64,000 nt of DNA, taken from contig JAPEUQ010000004.1 of assembly GCA_027946365.1 (NCBI GenBank), positions 2,852,001 through 2,916,000 of the forward strand, written 5' to 3'. Position 1 is the first letter of the stretch, and each line of letters opens with the position of its first letter. The translations under genes were made by a program, and so were the position numbers. This DNA is from Kalmusia sp. IMI 367209. Its lineage: Eukaryota > Ascomycota > Dothideomycetes > Pleosporales > Didymosphaeriaceae. Under the pieces are notes generated by a model. It ran no database searches. It saw only the letters and a program-made list of their open reading frames with translations, and was not told the origin of the DNA. This document shows positions 53,501 to 64,000 of this stretch, one piece after another.

Positions 53501-55996
53501 TAACAGAATTCGAACGTCTCCGCAAAACCGTGGTGCAACACGTGCGACAAAATGAGCTTGCTGAACAGTATATTGACCAGCTCGATATCAAAATCGCTCT
53601 GCTTGTGAAGAACAAGATCACGTTGGACGAAGTTGTAAAGCACCAAAAGCACTTCGGCGGCCACGTCGGAACACTCCTCAGCAGCAAAGACATTTCCTCG
53701 AAAGACCCCTTTGATCTCAAAGCGCTCAACAAGAACTCACGTAGGAAATTGGAGCACTACCAAGAACTGTTTTTCATCCTCCAAACACAGCCTCAATACA
53801 TGGCGCGCCTCTTCAAACGTCTACGTGAACAAGGGCTTGCTGACAAAGACACGAAGCGCATCGAACAGCTCACTATGAGCCTGTTCGGCTTGGCACAAAA
53901 ACGGAGGGAGGAGTATTATCTGCTGAAATTGATGTCTCGGTCATTAAAAGAAGAGATCGATGGCTGCGCGACTATCCAAGAATACACTCGTGGCAGCTTC
54001 TTCTGGGCTAAGCTTTTCAATAGCTATGTCCGTTCTCCACGGGATCGCAAATTTTTGAAAGACTTGTTCGGCCCATTGATCAAGGAGAACATCATCGACA
54101 ACGAGCACCTCGACCTAGAAAGTGATCCTATGCAGATCTACCGCTCTTCCATCAACAACGAGGAACTCTCTACAGGCCAGCGAAGTCGTCGTGATCCGAA
54201 TGTTTCGCGTGATCAAGCAATCAAAGACCCGGAAACCAGGGAAACTTTCATTCATCATCTTCAGGATCTTCGCGACATAGCCGATCAATTCTTCTCCATC
54301 ACTGAAGAGGTCTTGCACAGGATGCCTTTCGGTGTTCGCTACCTTGCCCAGCAGATGTTCGAGGAGCTCCATCAAAAATTCCCTTACGAACCACAAGAGC
54401 AATTACTTCAGATTACGGGCCACTGGGTATGGAAATCATACATGCAGCCAGCTTTACTACAACCTCAACACTGGGGTGTTGTCGACCGAGGCTTGTCACC
54501 CCTCATGAATAGAAACCTCAGTGAAGTCGCCAAGGTTCTAGGGCAGGTAGCAGCTGGACGACTCTTTGGTGGAGACAATGTCTATCTGCAGCCGCTCAAC
54601 AGCTACATCACAGAAGCTATTGACCGGCTCCAGGATGTATGGTCGAACTGTATGTTTCCCCAAATCTCCTAATATATAGCGTCAGCTAATGAGTACTAGT
54701 AATCAATGTTCGCGATGCGGAAGCTCACTTCGAGATCGACGAGTTTAACGATCTATTCGCGCGCGTCAAGCCGACCCTATACATCAAGCTCACTGACATT
54801 TTCGCCATCCATAACCTCGTTGTCGATGACTTGTCTACGCTTTGTCCTAGCCAGGACGACCCTCTCCGTGAAGTCATTCGTGAACTCGGTAGCGCTAAGA
54901 ACAATGAGAACGAGCTTTTGCACGTCAGCTCAACTGAAATTACGTTGACTCTTAATCCGAAGTTCCATGAACAAGAGGGTAAGTCGATCGGATTGGCATT
55001 GCTCATCTTTCGCTAATTCCTGTAGATCCCGAAGCCGACATCAAGGCGCTATTTATGGAAACCAAGCGATACATACTATACATTATCCGCATTCAAACCG
55101 GCGCCAACCTGACGGAAATAATGTGCAAGCCCGTCACCCCCGACGATGAAGACAGATGGGATGCTCTCGTACGCGATGAGATGGCAGCTCAAATGAAGGA
55201 CCGTAATCGCAAGCTCCGCTCTTCCGCCGCCTCCACCTATACCACCGATATGACCTCTACCACCGTGCTCGATCTCGACTACCCGAGCCTTAAACGGCAC
55301 GCCCTTGAGAACATCCTCCAGTTACAGCGTGCTAGTCGGATCTCCCCAAACAACCACTATCAGGACTTGCTCAATGCAATTGCTGTTGACATTCGAACTA
55401 AGCATCGCAGACGCATACAGCGCACCAAAGAGCTTGAAGGTGTGCGCGCAACGTTGTCTGCTCTTGACGACAAAGCACACTTCCTCGATAGCCAATTAAA
55501 GTCGTACAACGACTATATCGAGCAAGCAATGGTAACTCTCCAGAACAAGCGAGGCAAAAAGAAGTTCCTGCTCCCATTCACCCGCCAATACAACCACATG
55601 CGCGAACTCCAACGCTCCGGTCGCGAATACCGATTCGGGTCTTTCAAGTACTCTGCCCGCAACCTCGCCGAGAAGGGCATCCTCGTGTCCTGGAATGGGT
55701 ATCCCGAGCGCCAATGGGACCGCCTTGACGTTACCATCTCATCGAACTCGACCGGTATCTTTGAGATCCAGGGTAGCCAAGGCAGCATGATGATTCCAGG
55801 TGCATTTGCCGAGGTGCCACTCGACGGACTGCTGCAGGCACAGTTCGACAACCATCAGTTCATGAACCTGTTCTGTGGCGAGAATGCGGTACACGGAAAG
55901 AAGGCGAGAGACGGACCAGGGGGCGAGGGCGTGGCAAGGGTTAATGTTAATTTGTTTCTGCACTTGATTTTCAAGAAGTTCTACCGCGACGAATAA
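50501..55996 (+). CDS. IQG1: IQGAP-family Ras GTPase-activating-like protein
   Basis: Scaffold of the contractile actin ring and septation (Rng2/Iqg1 family), binding F-actin, calmodulin/myosin light chain and formin-pathway factors. Four exons, 50501..53459, 53507..54649, 54700..54978 and 55026..55996, give 1783 aa. Order of parts: a disordered Ser/Thr-rich N-terminus with three 36-residue repeats; a calponin-homology domain at about 325-450 (YLCHIGEAKEWIEDII, SNNYAHFFKFL, ALSWLLFRKGM); an EP-rich linker; about 15 IQ-like repeats at about 520-960 (LQxxxRGxxxR pattern, for example IIELQALARGMIIRRKF, LHIQSMIRGAMLRHQ); the GAP-related domain from about residue 1050 (IQEYTRGSFFWAKLFNSYVR, ISEVAKVL-like NLSEVAKVLGQVA); and the RasGAP C-terminal domain (LPFTRQYNHMREL, GSFKYSARNLAEKGIL). 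The GAP domain is of the IQGAP kind that usually binds Cdc42/Rac without stimulating hydrolysis. Splice phases all agree. Confidence 0.96.
50846..51169 (+). repeat. Three tandem 108-bp (36-codon) repeats in IQGAP N-terminus
   Basis: Units start at 50846, 50954 and 51062. Each encodes a P/A-R-T-N-S-x-Q/H-T/A core followed by AQSVDPAR or SQSVDPAR and an SISPIR-like end. Units differ at several positions per copy, so the duplication is not recent. They probably form repeated phosphorylation sites (S-x-S-P, R-x-Q-S) in a disordered tail (inference). Confidence 0.7.
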
Positions 55997-57095
55997 TGGT
56001 CATGATGGGACTATGGGAATTGGTGTTGAACACTGGGCTAGGAACGGATACTTAGGGTCGGCTAGGATTGGGAGACGAACGGAGTGTGTGAGATGGAACC
56101 GGACCAGATACCTTTGTTCTTTGCATAGCTTGGTTGGGTGCTGGAGTTGTTTGCTGGGCTGCTTACTGCGCGGATCTTTATGGCATTCTTGATGACCTTT
56201 TACGCTTCTACTCTATTCTCTTCTCTTATATTCTCTTCTGACCCATGATATCTCAAATGAAACGAGTAGCTATAAGAGGGGGGGAAGGCGGTGCGAGGGT
56301 GCGTTGCGGGTGCATTGTTAGAGAAGTATCTACACAGAATACGACGTAATGGCAGTACAATATGATCCAACGTGATTGGTCCAGACCATAACATAAAATC
56401 TTGAGTCATGTGTGCAGTGTTCGATGATGTCTGAAAGAGCCGGTGATTACTTATTTCCTTGGTGCGAACGAAGTCGATCACTATGGGGAATGGGTAAGAC
56501 TTCCCAGTCGAATCATTCTCTCTGAAAACAGTCTGTCTTTGAGTGAATTGACATTGCTTAAGCAAACTTTTCACGAATTTTTGTGTCAGTCTTGAGGGGG
56601 GCCAAACATTTGTTCGCACAAAGAAGTGTTTCACAAAGAAGTGTTTATCAAGATCAAAAGATGTGCTTTCCCGATCCCTTTCCGGGAATTTGGTTTTGAA
56701 GAAGCTGTCACCTGCTCCTTTGTTTGCGCATTGACCCAACGTGATAGTCATCAGAATCATATGGGTGGTCTGCGTGGTTTGACGCACGGATAAGGATCTG
56801 ATTGGAGTATGGTAAAGGGCACAATTTAACTATGAAAATCCCTGAAACGAAAAAAGGATAATGGGAAAAGAAACCAGTTCATAGCCCTATTTTCGCCCGT
56901 CATCCACTGATCCATCTTGTTGAGCTGGCCGATTTTTTTCCATCCATTGTCAAAGATAATACCGCTCGAATTTGTGATCCTCGGAAAGGTTTCAAGACTC
57001 ATACAAACATAGCCCACCCCCCATTCTGAGTAAACTAGGAAAAAATGACGTTCACGGTTCATCTCTGAACTGCTGGAGTAGTGCCGTACAAAGAC
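55997..57095. other. 1.1-kb gap, IQGAP and F-box 3' flanks
   Basis: Convergent intergenic region. A 195-codon minus-strand ORF at 56200-56787 is open but has no recognisable family. It contains the tandem 15-mer at 56617-56646. Another minus-strand ORF at 56826-57062 abuts the F-box gene end. I do not call either as a gene. Confidence 0.4.
56617..56646. repeat. Perfect tandem 15-bp duplication
   Basis: CACAAAGAAGTGTTT occurs twice in a row. It is frame-preserving in the unsupported 195-codon minus-strand ORF. It looks like a recent slippage event. Confidence 0.85.
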
Positions 57096-59241
57096 TCAAT
57101 CATCGTGGAAGCGTCCAGGTATGCGGTACATCCATTTACAGTTCTTGTGCCAGTTAGAATTCCAGTCCAAAATCTCGGTGTAGGGATTTTCGCTTCGAAG
57201 CAGGTAAGATTCCACCAAGGTACCCTTGACGCTCGGGATACCATGATAGGCTGGTATATATGAATTAGTGAATCTGGATGGACTTTTAGGTGTGCTACTG
57301 GTAACGTACTGGTCTGGTCCGTTCTGAGATAGCAGTGCAGAGGGGTATAATGGTGATAAACAGCCTCGTCTTGCGGCCTTGGTGGCAACATTTTTTGGCC
57401 GATGGCCAGAGCCTCCAAGCGACTCTTGCTGCCCGCTTTGAATATCCACCTGAATATGAAATCCGCGATTTGTTGGAGGTGAAATGTTCTTAGTGTGGCA
57501 ATGTGTTGTTGGCGCAAGGAGATCGGCTCCTCGAACGTGTGCCGCAGATGAAGCACCCTGAGATCGCGCAATCGGGAGATGGTATCCTGAAAAATTTCAG
57601 CAGATATAGAGATACATGATGGCGGCTTGCACAGCTCTTACCAGAGGGTGGGGTCCGTCGTCTAGTTTTGCTAGTAATTCGATTTGATCAAGGCCGCGCA
57701 TCTGAAATCCAAGCTGCTGCAGCTTTGGGCACCTCTCGCAAACGATCGCCAAGTCACTGGATTTCAACGTAGAAAATCTCGGATTTTGGTTTGCTTCGAA
57801 GTCTTTGTAATGAAGAGAAAGAAGTCTCAGGTTGGAGCCAATCTGGATGATTGCGTCCCTGACCAGTGTGACATCACTTATACCATGCCATTTGAGGCAT
57901 AGGCTCTCTAGACTTGTGCAGAGGATAAGAAAAGAGTGAAGAGGTTGGTTGCATTGCATTGCAGCATCGTTGAGGTTCCGGGCATTGATGTTATCTTCCA
58001 TTCTCCAAGAAAAAGCGAAGTGTTTCAGCTTGATAGGATTGGCGGCCGAGTAGTTGCTGGTAAGACGATCGAGGTCTTTTGTTCTCAAACAGTCCCAGAG
58101 TGTAAGGCGGGTAAGAAAATCAAGGTTGATGCTTTGTAACAGGCCAGCAGTGAACTTCGGTTCGTTGACCTCGATACCGTTTATAGTCAATTCTTTTAGC
58201 GTATCGTTGAATTTTCGTGGCCCGCCAGGTCCCTGCGTGAGAGCACTGTACAGAGTACTCATATAATAGTAACTCAGATTCGCTATGCAAAGCCGTTCAA
58301 GATTCGGGTTGTTGAGTGTGTTTTTGAGAAGATTCATTACTTTACGAAGATCGCCCTCATGATGGGTCATGACTAAGTCTAACGTACGCACTTTATCAAA
58401 GAGCTGTGTATACTCTGCGTCACCGACCGAGATATGTAGGTGCTTCAAAGATTGGGAATGATTATCGTAAAGAGTTGACATGGCGCTCCGATTTGGGGCA
58501 AACAGCGAAAGATACCTGAAAACTATTAGCATCTGCGATCCACTCAGAGGCCTGCAGACATATTGTGGGCCAAATCATCGCTAAACAGATAGCATACGTT
58601 AGAACTATGCCCGAACATTCTACCTGCAAATTTTCTAATCCTTGCCTTTCCGACTATGTTCGTTTCCACAACCTGTAAAATAAGCATAGAACGTACCGGA
58701 AAGTTTCTAAACAATTCTTAGGGAATAGATTGATCAACAGATACATAGATCTCGCAAGTTCTAGATCGGTTTCCGGGGACTCTGAATTTATTAAAGGCTC
58801 CCAGGAGGCTGGTTCTATAATTGCGCCGAAAGAGGGGTTAAAATAAAGCCTTTCCGATGATGGAATAGACGGCTCATGAGGCAAGATATTGTCCGTGAGG
58901 GTTAAACTCCTGGTGTATTTTAGGTTGGAGCTACCTCCAAGAAACATACCGGCGATGAAGCACTCGACTTCGTGTTGTTCATTCACATTGATGATAATCT
59001 TCCTATAAAGTCGAGGAGTAGCTAGCGCCTGCAGACGCTTGCTTGTTGAACATATGTTGTTAAAATCAGACTGAAGTGAGATCTGTCGATATCGATTAGT
59101 TTTAAGGCAACTTGGTGACCACACTTTGAAAAGTAGCAAGATACGACTTACGAAGTCGAGAATGTAGTGAAGAATGTCATCGGATAACTCCAGAAAACTG
59201 AGGGTAGCTATGGCTACATCGCCAAATCTCGTCTTCTCCAT
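57096..59241 (-). CDS. F-box protein with LRR-like C-terminal region
   Basis: Predicted F-box substrate adaptor of an SCF ubiquitin ligase, of an expanded fungal group; target unknown. Five exons, 59241..59152, 59082..58697, 58515..57642, 57586..57310 and 57250..57096, give 593 aa with consistent phases. The F-box is split by intron 1: LELSDDILHYILDF joined to ISLQSDFNNICSTSKRLQAL and ATPRLYRKIIINV. The remainder has leucine-rich-repeat-like spacing: SLKHLHISVGDAEYT, VRTLDLVMTHHEGDL, NLERLCIANLSYY, DTLKELTINGIEV, LTRLTLWDCLRTKDL, SLESLCLKWHGI, LRLLSLHYKDFE, CPKLQQLGFQMRGLDQIELL. The 3' end is the least certain: splicing out 57251-57309 gives an ending ILDWNSNWHKNCKWMYRI, while reading through would end at 57059. 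I prefer the spliced form because its sequence is more protein-like. Intron 2 (181 nt) is long for this window and could hide a small exon. Confidence 0.82.
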
Positions 59242-60577
59242 GTTGGTGCGTTACGCCCCAGAGGGGCTCCGTACGATATCCTACACCCCCTCACCAAAAT
59301 GACGAGACGCTGGTACAGAGATCTTGGCAGTAAACAAGGTACCGGTCTAAATAACGAATCTCTCTTCGTGACTGGGTGTCAGAAGGTAGTTTGTTTCTCC
59401 CTAGCAGCGGGACGTGGTCGCTAAGCAGAGGAGAAGAGTAAAATGTGGAGAGAACGAACGGCGCAGAGAGAGGGCGGGGAGCGCGATTACCAATGCCAAA
59501 AGCAACGCACGGCAGCATTGGCAGTCACACGAAGCGCCCCCTGATTGGTTCATAATCTTCGTATCCCTCGCAGCGGGACGCTCTGCTGATCCATCTCCGG
59601 TGCCCCGCTATGCACGAAGAGTGGAATGAGGAAACGGCTATTTCGTTGACCCCAGCGACAAACCTTGCCGGCATGAGCGAAATCATCGAACTGCATCTGC
59701 GCTGCTTCGTTCTTACGCGTCAAGTCGCTCTGCAATATGAGAGGCGTCATGCCATTGGTCTCGAAACGTCGCACAGCGCACTGACATCGGTCCACGGCTT
59801 CGTACTACGTCAAACTCTCCGTCGCGTATCTGGAGATTGCGGTCTCGTACTGTTTCCTCTGCAACTGGTCTTTATTTATTTCTTTCAGAGCACTCTATTA
59901 CATTTCTCGATTGTATTCTAACGTGACATAGAACCGATAATACTGATCGATCTATATTTTGTTTCTTGGTATTTAATAATTCATCGTAGTTCAACGACCA
60001 GTAATGATCTCGTCGTGTTGTAACGTGATCCACGTGCAGCTTACACAGAACTATATAATCATATTGTCGATTACATCATCGCAATACATGATCCGAAGGA
60101 CACAATCTGGGGAACACAAATTTATGAGGATATACAATCTTAGTACCTGTGATTAATATATCCTGTCCCAAAGCGGACGTATTATTCCAACCAGTCTGTC
60201 CAAGATTGAAGCGATCTAGATAAATAAACCTTCCATGCAAACCTGCAAAGAAGAGTCAGGTCTGAGTACACTAAGAACTAAGCAGAGAAACGCAAGTGAT
60301 AACCTCGGATTTTCCATTCGCTGGGTAGATAACTGGGCTGATTTTTCTTTTCACGCATACTCGTCTTTAGGCCTGGTCCTTACGTGTGAATTTCGACGGT
60401 ATTGCGATACCACATGTTCGAAAAATTCATAGCGTTTCATCACGCCAGACTAGACACTCACAATCGTCCGGCCTGACGCTTACGTCTGAGTTTGAAGGTA
60501 TCACGATAACACATGTTCGAAAAAGTCATAGCATTTCATTACCCCAAACTAGATACTCTTGAATCAATACTTCAACC
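59242..60577. other. 1.3-kb gap with a diverged tandem duplication
   Basis: No supported gene. The F-box promoter side is GC-rich; 59890-60240 is AT-rich. The right end holds the diverged tandem repeat at 60371-60558. Confidence 0.45.
60371..60558. repeat. Two diverged tandem copies of about 88 bp, period 100 bp
   Basis: Copy 1 is 60371-60459 and copy 2 is 60471-60558. They share GCCTG, TTACGT, CACATGTTCGAAAAA, TCATAGC, TTTCAT and ACTAGA in order. Many differences are transitions (C/T, G/A), as expected after repeat-induced point mutation or CpG decay. It lies just downstream of the S28 peptidase gene stop. Confidence 0.7.
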
Positions 60578-62393
60578 TCACGCGCCCCCCTTCTTCGGCT
60601 TGAAGCACTTCAACCAGCGATCCAAGGCGGTGTAAAAGTACCCCCTACTCACGGCGCCCAACTCGACCGTGGTGCGGAAATCATAGCAATGCTGGGCATT
60701 CGCGAGGACGTAGCCGAAAATGTCCTTCTCGTCCTGCTCCTGGCCGCAGGCGGGGGGGCTGGTGAAAGCGCGCGGGTGGGGCGCCCAGGGCTCGCCGGAC
60801 AGCGGGGAGAGGGTGCGCCAGGGGTCGAACTCGCCGCCGGACCAGTAAAGCTGCGAGGGGCGGATGTCCCAGCCGCCGAAGATGGCGTTGGTCTGGTCGG
60901 TGCGCGGCCACTCGGGGAAGAGGGGCGCTTTGGCGGTGGGGAATTGACGGTGGCAGATGTCCTTTTGGTGCGTGAGGGAGTTGTATTTGGAGACGAGTTG
61001 GTTGGGGCCTAGGTTGGCGGATTGGAAGAATCCTGCTTGGACGTTAGTGTGGGAAGTCTTTTTAAGGGGTGGTTGGAAGGGAGAAGAGCTGTACCCCATT
61101 GTGTGCAGTATTGCCATGTCCATGATACGCTGGACGGGTCCGTAAACGGCAGGTTCAGGTTGCACTCAGCTGTTACGTTCTTGTTGCCAGAGCAGGTGGT
61201 CTCAAAAGAATCGCTGACGAGCCCAGCGAACTTTGGATTCGTGGCCCACCTGTCCACAACCCACTTCGCGCCCTTCGTCTTGGCCCAGCCGTCTGCACCG
61301 GCTGTCTGATTAGTTGCCGGATCCGTCTCGATCCAGTTGCAGAACTCGCCGAGACTCCAGGGGGAACCATCCATACCGTACGACTGCCAGTACCAGAAAA
61401 TGGCACTGAGCGCATCGGCGAAGGTGGCGTGAGAGTTCTTTTCCGCTCCGGCGCCGAGGAATTGCTGCTTGAGGGCCTTGGCGGCGGAGGGCTTTTCGAG
61501 CTCCTTGTCGATGTAAAGAATGGCGGCGTGGATATCCTTGGAGCAGTTACCGGCGCCGTAGCGTGGCATGCCACGGGCAATCGGCTCAAAGTACACGGAC
61601 ATGTCTATCTTGGCCTCAGTGGGTGCGGAGGAAGCGAATCCAGCGAAGATGGTCTCCGGGTACTGGTCACGCATGAATGCAGTTCGCATGGCTGGGTAGG
61701 AGCCGCCAATCATGATCCAGGGGGTCTTCTTAGGCGTGAGGTTGTAGCTGATGTTCGGCCTGCTGAATTTCTCCGCGAAGACGACAATATCTTTCAGGGA
61801 CTGCTCCGTGTTGAGCCACCTGAAAACTTCAGGCTTGGTGTCCACGGTGATGGGTACGTTTCCAGGAGTCGAGTTTCCATCTGTTCAGTTGCATTAGCTT
61901 GAGAAATTTCCAACCCGGAGGATGATAACAACTCACAGTATCGATGCTCCCACACAATTCCAATGCCCTGATACTTGTCGACCAAGCCTCGGAACATGTT
62001 GGTCGTAGTAACATTTCGTCTCAACCGACTGTCTACATAGTTCTCGCCATCCGCCTCGCCCACATCATACAAGAAGATGGGCGCACCAGGCTTGTACGCA
62101 TCCGTACTGACCCAGAAACGGTTGTAAAAGGTGCCGTCTCCGTAGCCTCCCTTCTTTCCGAAGTGGTTTAACGGCAGCTCAACGTACTCGGGCACAATGA
62201 CCTCGGGGTCGGACGGCGGATCAGGCCCCACAGCCAAAGACTGCATGACCTCCTCCGAGTGCATGGGCGTACCGTCGACGTACAGACCCAGCTCCGCCAT
62301 CTGATCGCTCTGGCGCATGCGAGCAAGGTCCAAGGCGGAGGCACCCTGCAGCAGCGCGAGGGCGAGTGCCTTGACAGACATGGAGGAACGCAT
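60578..62393 (-). CDS. Secreted serine peptidase, S28 family
   Basis: Predicted extracellular or vacuolar prolyl-type carboxypeptidase/dipeptidyl peptidase of family S28. Three exons, 62393..61937, 61880..61095 and 61032..60578, give 565 aa. The signal peptide starts MRSSMSVKALALALLQGASA; upstream in-frame codons were rejected because they would bury it. The N-terminal core reads VELPLNHFGKKGGYGDGTFY, then RFWVSTDAYKPGAPIFLYDV. YQGIGIVWEHRY joined to YGNSTP is the family's EHRxYG(x)S motif across intron 1. The triad is S213 in MIGGSYPAM, D484 in WSGGEFDPW and H529 in LANAQHCYDF. Several NxS/T sites fit a glycosylated secreted protein. GGSYPA replaces the commoner GGSYxG, as in a fungal sub-branch. 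The C-terminus is lysine-rich (KCFKPKKGGA). Confidence 0.93.
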
Positions 62394-63822
62394 ATTGGAT
62401 GGACGGTCCAGTAAGTATACCAATTGACGAGAAGATGAGCTGGCGGAAAAAAAACCAAGAGAGCGCAGGACCACAGCCAGACGACGACGACGACCCAAGT
62501 ATCCCCCTTAGTGGAAGCAGGACACGCAGCCGTGAGCTCTCCAGAAAAAAGCGGCGCAGAGCTCATATATGCCAGCACCCAGCCCATGGCCTCGCTAATC
62601 ATATCACCCGCACGGTAGACCCATGTCTCAGCGCACGAGACTGTCGTAGGCCAATTGATTGACGGTGGCCGGCCGCTCCACCTGGTATCTGCGGGTTACT
62701 CACAGATGCTGTGAGAGGAAGGTAATACGTGCGTAGGGGGAACAGATGTACGGGTGGGACTGGGGTCTCTACCCGCGTACCGCACAAGTCTCTCTGCATC
62801 CTCATGCAAAGCCTAGGAACCGAGAGCCCCAAAGGTGTTTTCGTTTCTGCACGAGTGCCGGGAGGGTGCCTCTGCTCGTCTCTTCAGACTCTCTCCCCCC
62901 CCTGATCCAGCTCGACTCACCGCAATGGCTGGCGACGCCCAACCATGCTGTCTCGTCCCAGCAGCATCAGCATCAGCATCGACAAGGCGTATCTGAAGGC
63001 GAAGCTTTACTTGGAAGGTCCGTCAAGTGGCACGACTTCAAGGTTCGTCCGCTTATCACCGCCTGCCATTCGCGGGGGTTGTACCTGCCAAGCCGTCCGG
63101 CGCCTTCTTGATTTAGCCTAGGCACGACGAGCCCCACAGGCGCAATATGGGCGGCGGCGGCCATACAGCGTTTGGAACAGCCGCGGTCCCGTCCAACGGT
63201 AAATAGAGATTGACATGCAGCCTTCTAGACGGCCCTTTGTGGCTCATGCCAAAGTGCTCCGTGGCGACGGGGAGACACGGTGTGCCCATGATTCAAACGA
63301 GTAAAAGAGTCCTTGGCCATCGGGTGCTCACATGTGCGCACGCACTGTCGTCCCACGTGCACAGCAGCAGAAACCCGGGCCGGCACCTGCACGCATTCTC
63401 GTCGTACGTCTTCGTTATCCCACGTTTTGTTCGTCTGTGCCAACACTACACGGAAAGCTAGCTGGTAGCAGTTTTGAATACCCATCCCTCTCCGATTCAT
63501 CACATGTGCCCCCTCGAATCTCGTCTCCCTCTCAATCCGTCCATGGATCGAGCCCCTAGTAACAGACCCATCATCTATATATACCTCAGAATAGAATATA
63601 GTACAGCCGAGCCTCAAAGAAGCTTGGCGACAGAGCCGCATCGTATTCTTTTAAAGACCCATATTGCATCTCGAACATTGTGGCTTCCTTTCATATCCGG
63701 CTCCAAGAAACGCCCTGTAAACCCCGACTCCATTTGGTCAGACGCCTTCGCTATTACCCATGAAAACAAATCGTCAAGATGAATACGTGGTCTCAAGACC
63801 ACGTCACAACCACCAGTACTCG
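62394..63822. other. 1.4-kb gap upstream of the S28 gene
   Basis: No supported gene. It is GC-rich in the first 800 bp with overlapping ORFs in several frames that lack family features. It should contain the S28 promoter and the 3' UTR of the gene entering from the right. Confidence 0.42.
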
Positions 63823-64000
63823 CTACTGCTGACCGCCGTAACCGTTGCTGTGAGAAACGAATTGCATCTCAGGCCAGTTGTTCGAAGCAAGCGTCTGCAG
63901 GACCGACGCATCGCCCGTCATCTGGCCACCTTGGCCTGCGCTCTGGAAAGCACCTTCTCGGCCGCCCAGCGTCCTGAGTGTTGTTGCTGTGTTCAGGAAA
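63823..64000 (-). CDS. C-terminal end of an unidentified protein (cut by right window edge)
   Basis: An open minus-strand frame enters from the right edge and stops with TAG at 63823-63825, giving the last 58 residues or so. The sequence is low-complexity and polar (FLNTATTLRTLGGREGAF, QSAGQGGQMTG, SNNWPEMQFVSHSNGYGGQQ). Gln/Gly/Asn-rich tails like this are common at the C-termini of fungal transcription factors, but I see no domain and do not assign a function. It could be non-coding chance, since only 59 codons are visible; the ending composition argues for a real C-terminus. Confidence 0.5.
   Translation of the reverse strand, partial: FLNTATTLRTLGGREGAFQSAGQGGQMTGDASVLQTLASNNWPEMQFVSHSNGYGGQQ

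Noticed and set aside
57059..57095. Longer read-through C-terminus for the F-box gene
   Set aside because: Reading through 57251-57309 gives a less protein-like end; a canonical GTACGT...CAG intron there yields a better C-terminus. Kept as an alternative.
60689..61012. 107-codon plus-strand ORF, Gly/Val-rich
   Set aside because: Exact antisense shadow of the S28 peptidase last exon.
1..64000. CRISPR arrays, insertion sequences, intact transposons or viral genes
   Set aside because: No regularly spaced repeats, transposase, reverse transcriptase or capsid motifs were seen in any frame.

Overview
This window looks like nuclear chromosomal DNA from a filamentous ascomycete, most likely a Dothideomycete of the Pleosporales type (inference). 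Reasons: introns of about 45-110 nt with GTAWGT/GTRAGT donors and CTRAC-like branch points, monocistronic genes on both strands, and fungus-specific families (DUF3425 bZIP, Clr5, DUF6594, DUF4112, Dal5-like MFS, S28 peptidase, TmpL-like A-domain/ferric-reductase fusion). I see no operons, rRNA, tRNA, CRISPR array or intact transposon. Most gene models were assembled by hand from splice sites whose exon lengths keep the reading frame.

Left part (1-9 kb): an O-methyltransferase cut by the window edge, an MFS organic-anion transporter, a short-chain dehydrogenase (apparently with a 5-nt microexon) and a bZIP-DUF3425 regulator. This set resembles the tailoring, export and regulation genes of a small metabolic cluster, but no backbone synthase is visible. 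It is followed by a housekeeping block (7.5-25 kb): decapping enzyme DCP2, a DUF4112 membrane protein, a decayed membrane-protein fragment, a 2-oxoglutarate/Fe(II) dioxygenase, the Fe-S assembly factor IBA57/CAF17, a 366-aa membrane-anchored unknown, a PTM1-type seven-helix protein, the tRNA thiolation factor CTU2/NCS2 and a DUF7025-type AAA ATPase.

Middle part (25-45 kb) is looser and more accessory, with several gene-free AT-rich gaps of 1.3-1.6 kb. It holds a candidate small cysteine-rich protein, a Clr5-TPR protein, an enoyl-CoA hydratase and a 1004-aa TmpL-like fusion of an adenylation domain with a ferric-reductase-like membrane/flavin module. Then comes the most interesting stretch (38.4-45.2 kb), with four genes in alternating orientation: a caspase-like (C14) protease, a 90-aa three-exon protein with a predicted SH3/KOW-like barrel, a five-exon DUF6594 membrane protein and a TPR-CHAT protease. 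Two clan-CD protease types beside a small membrane protein look like a candidate fungal regulated-cell-death or immune-type module; this is a hypothesis from gene content only.

Right part (45.7-64 kb) is again mostly housekeeping: a NUDT19-type Nudix hydrolase, IMP dehydrogenase, a 1783-aa IQGAP with about 15 IQ-like motifs, an F-box/LRR-like protein, an S28 serine peptidase, and the C-terminus of an unidentified protein cut by the right edge.
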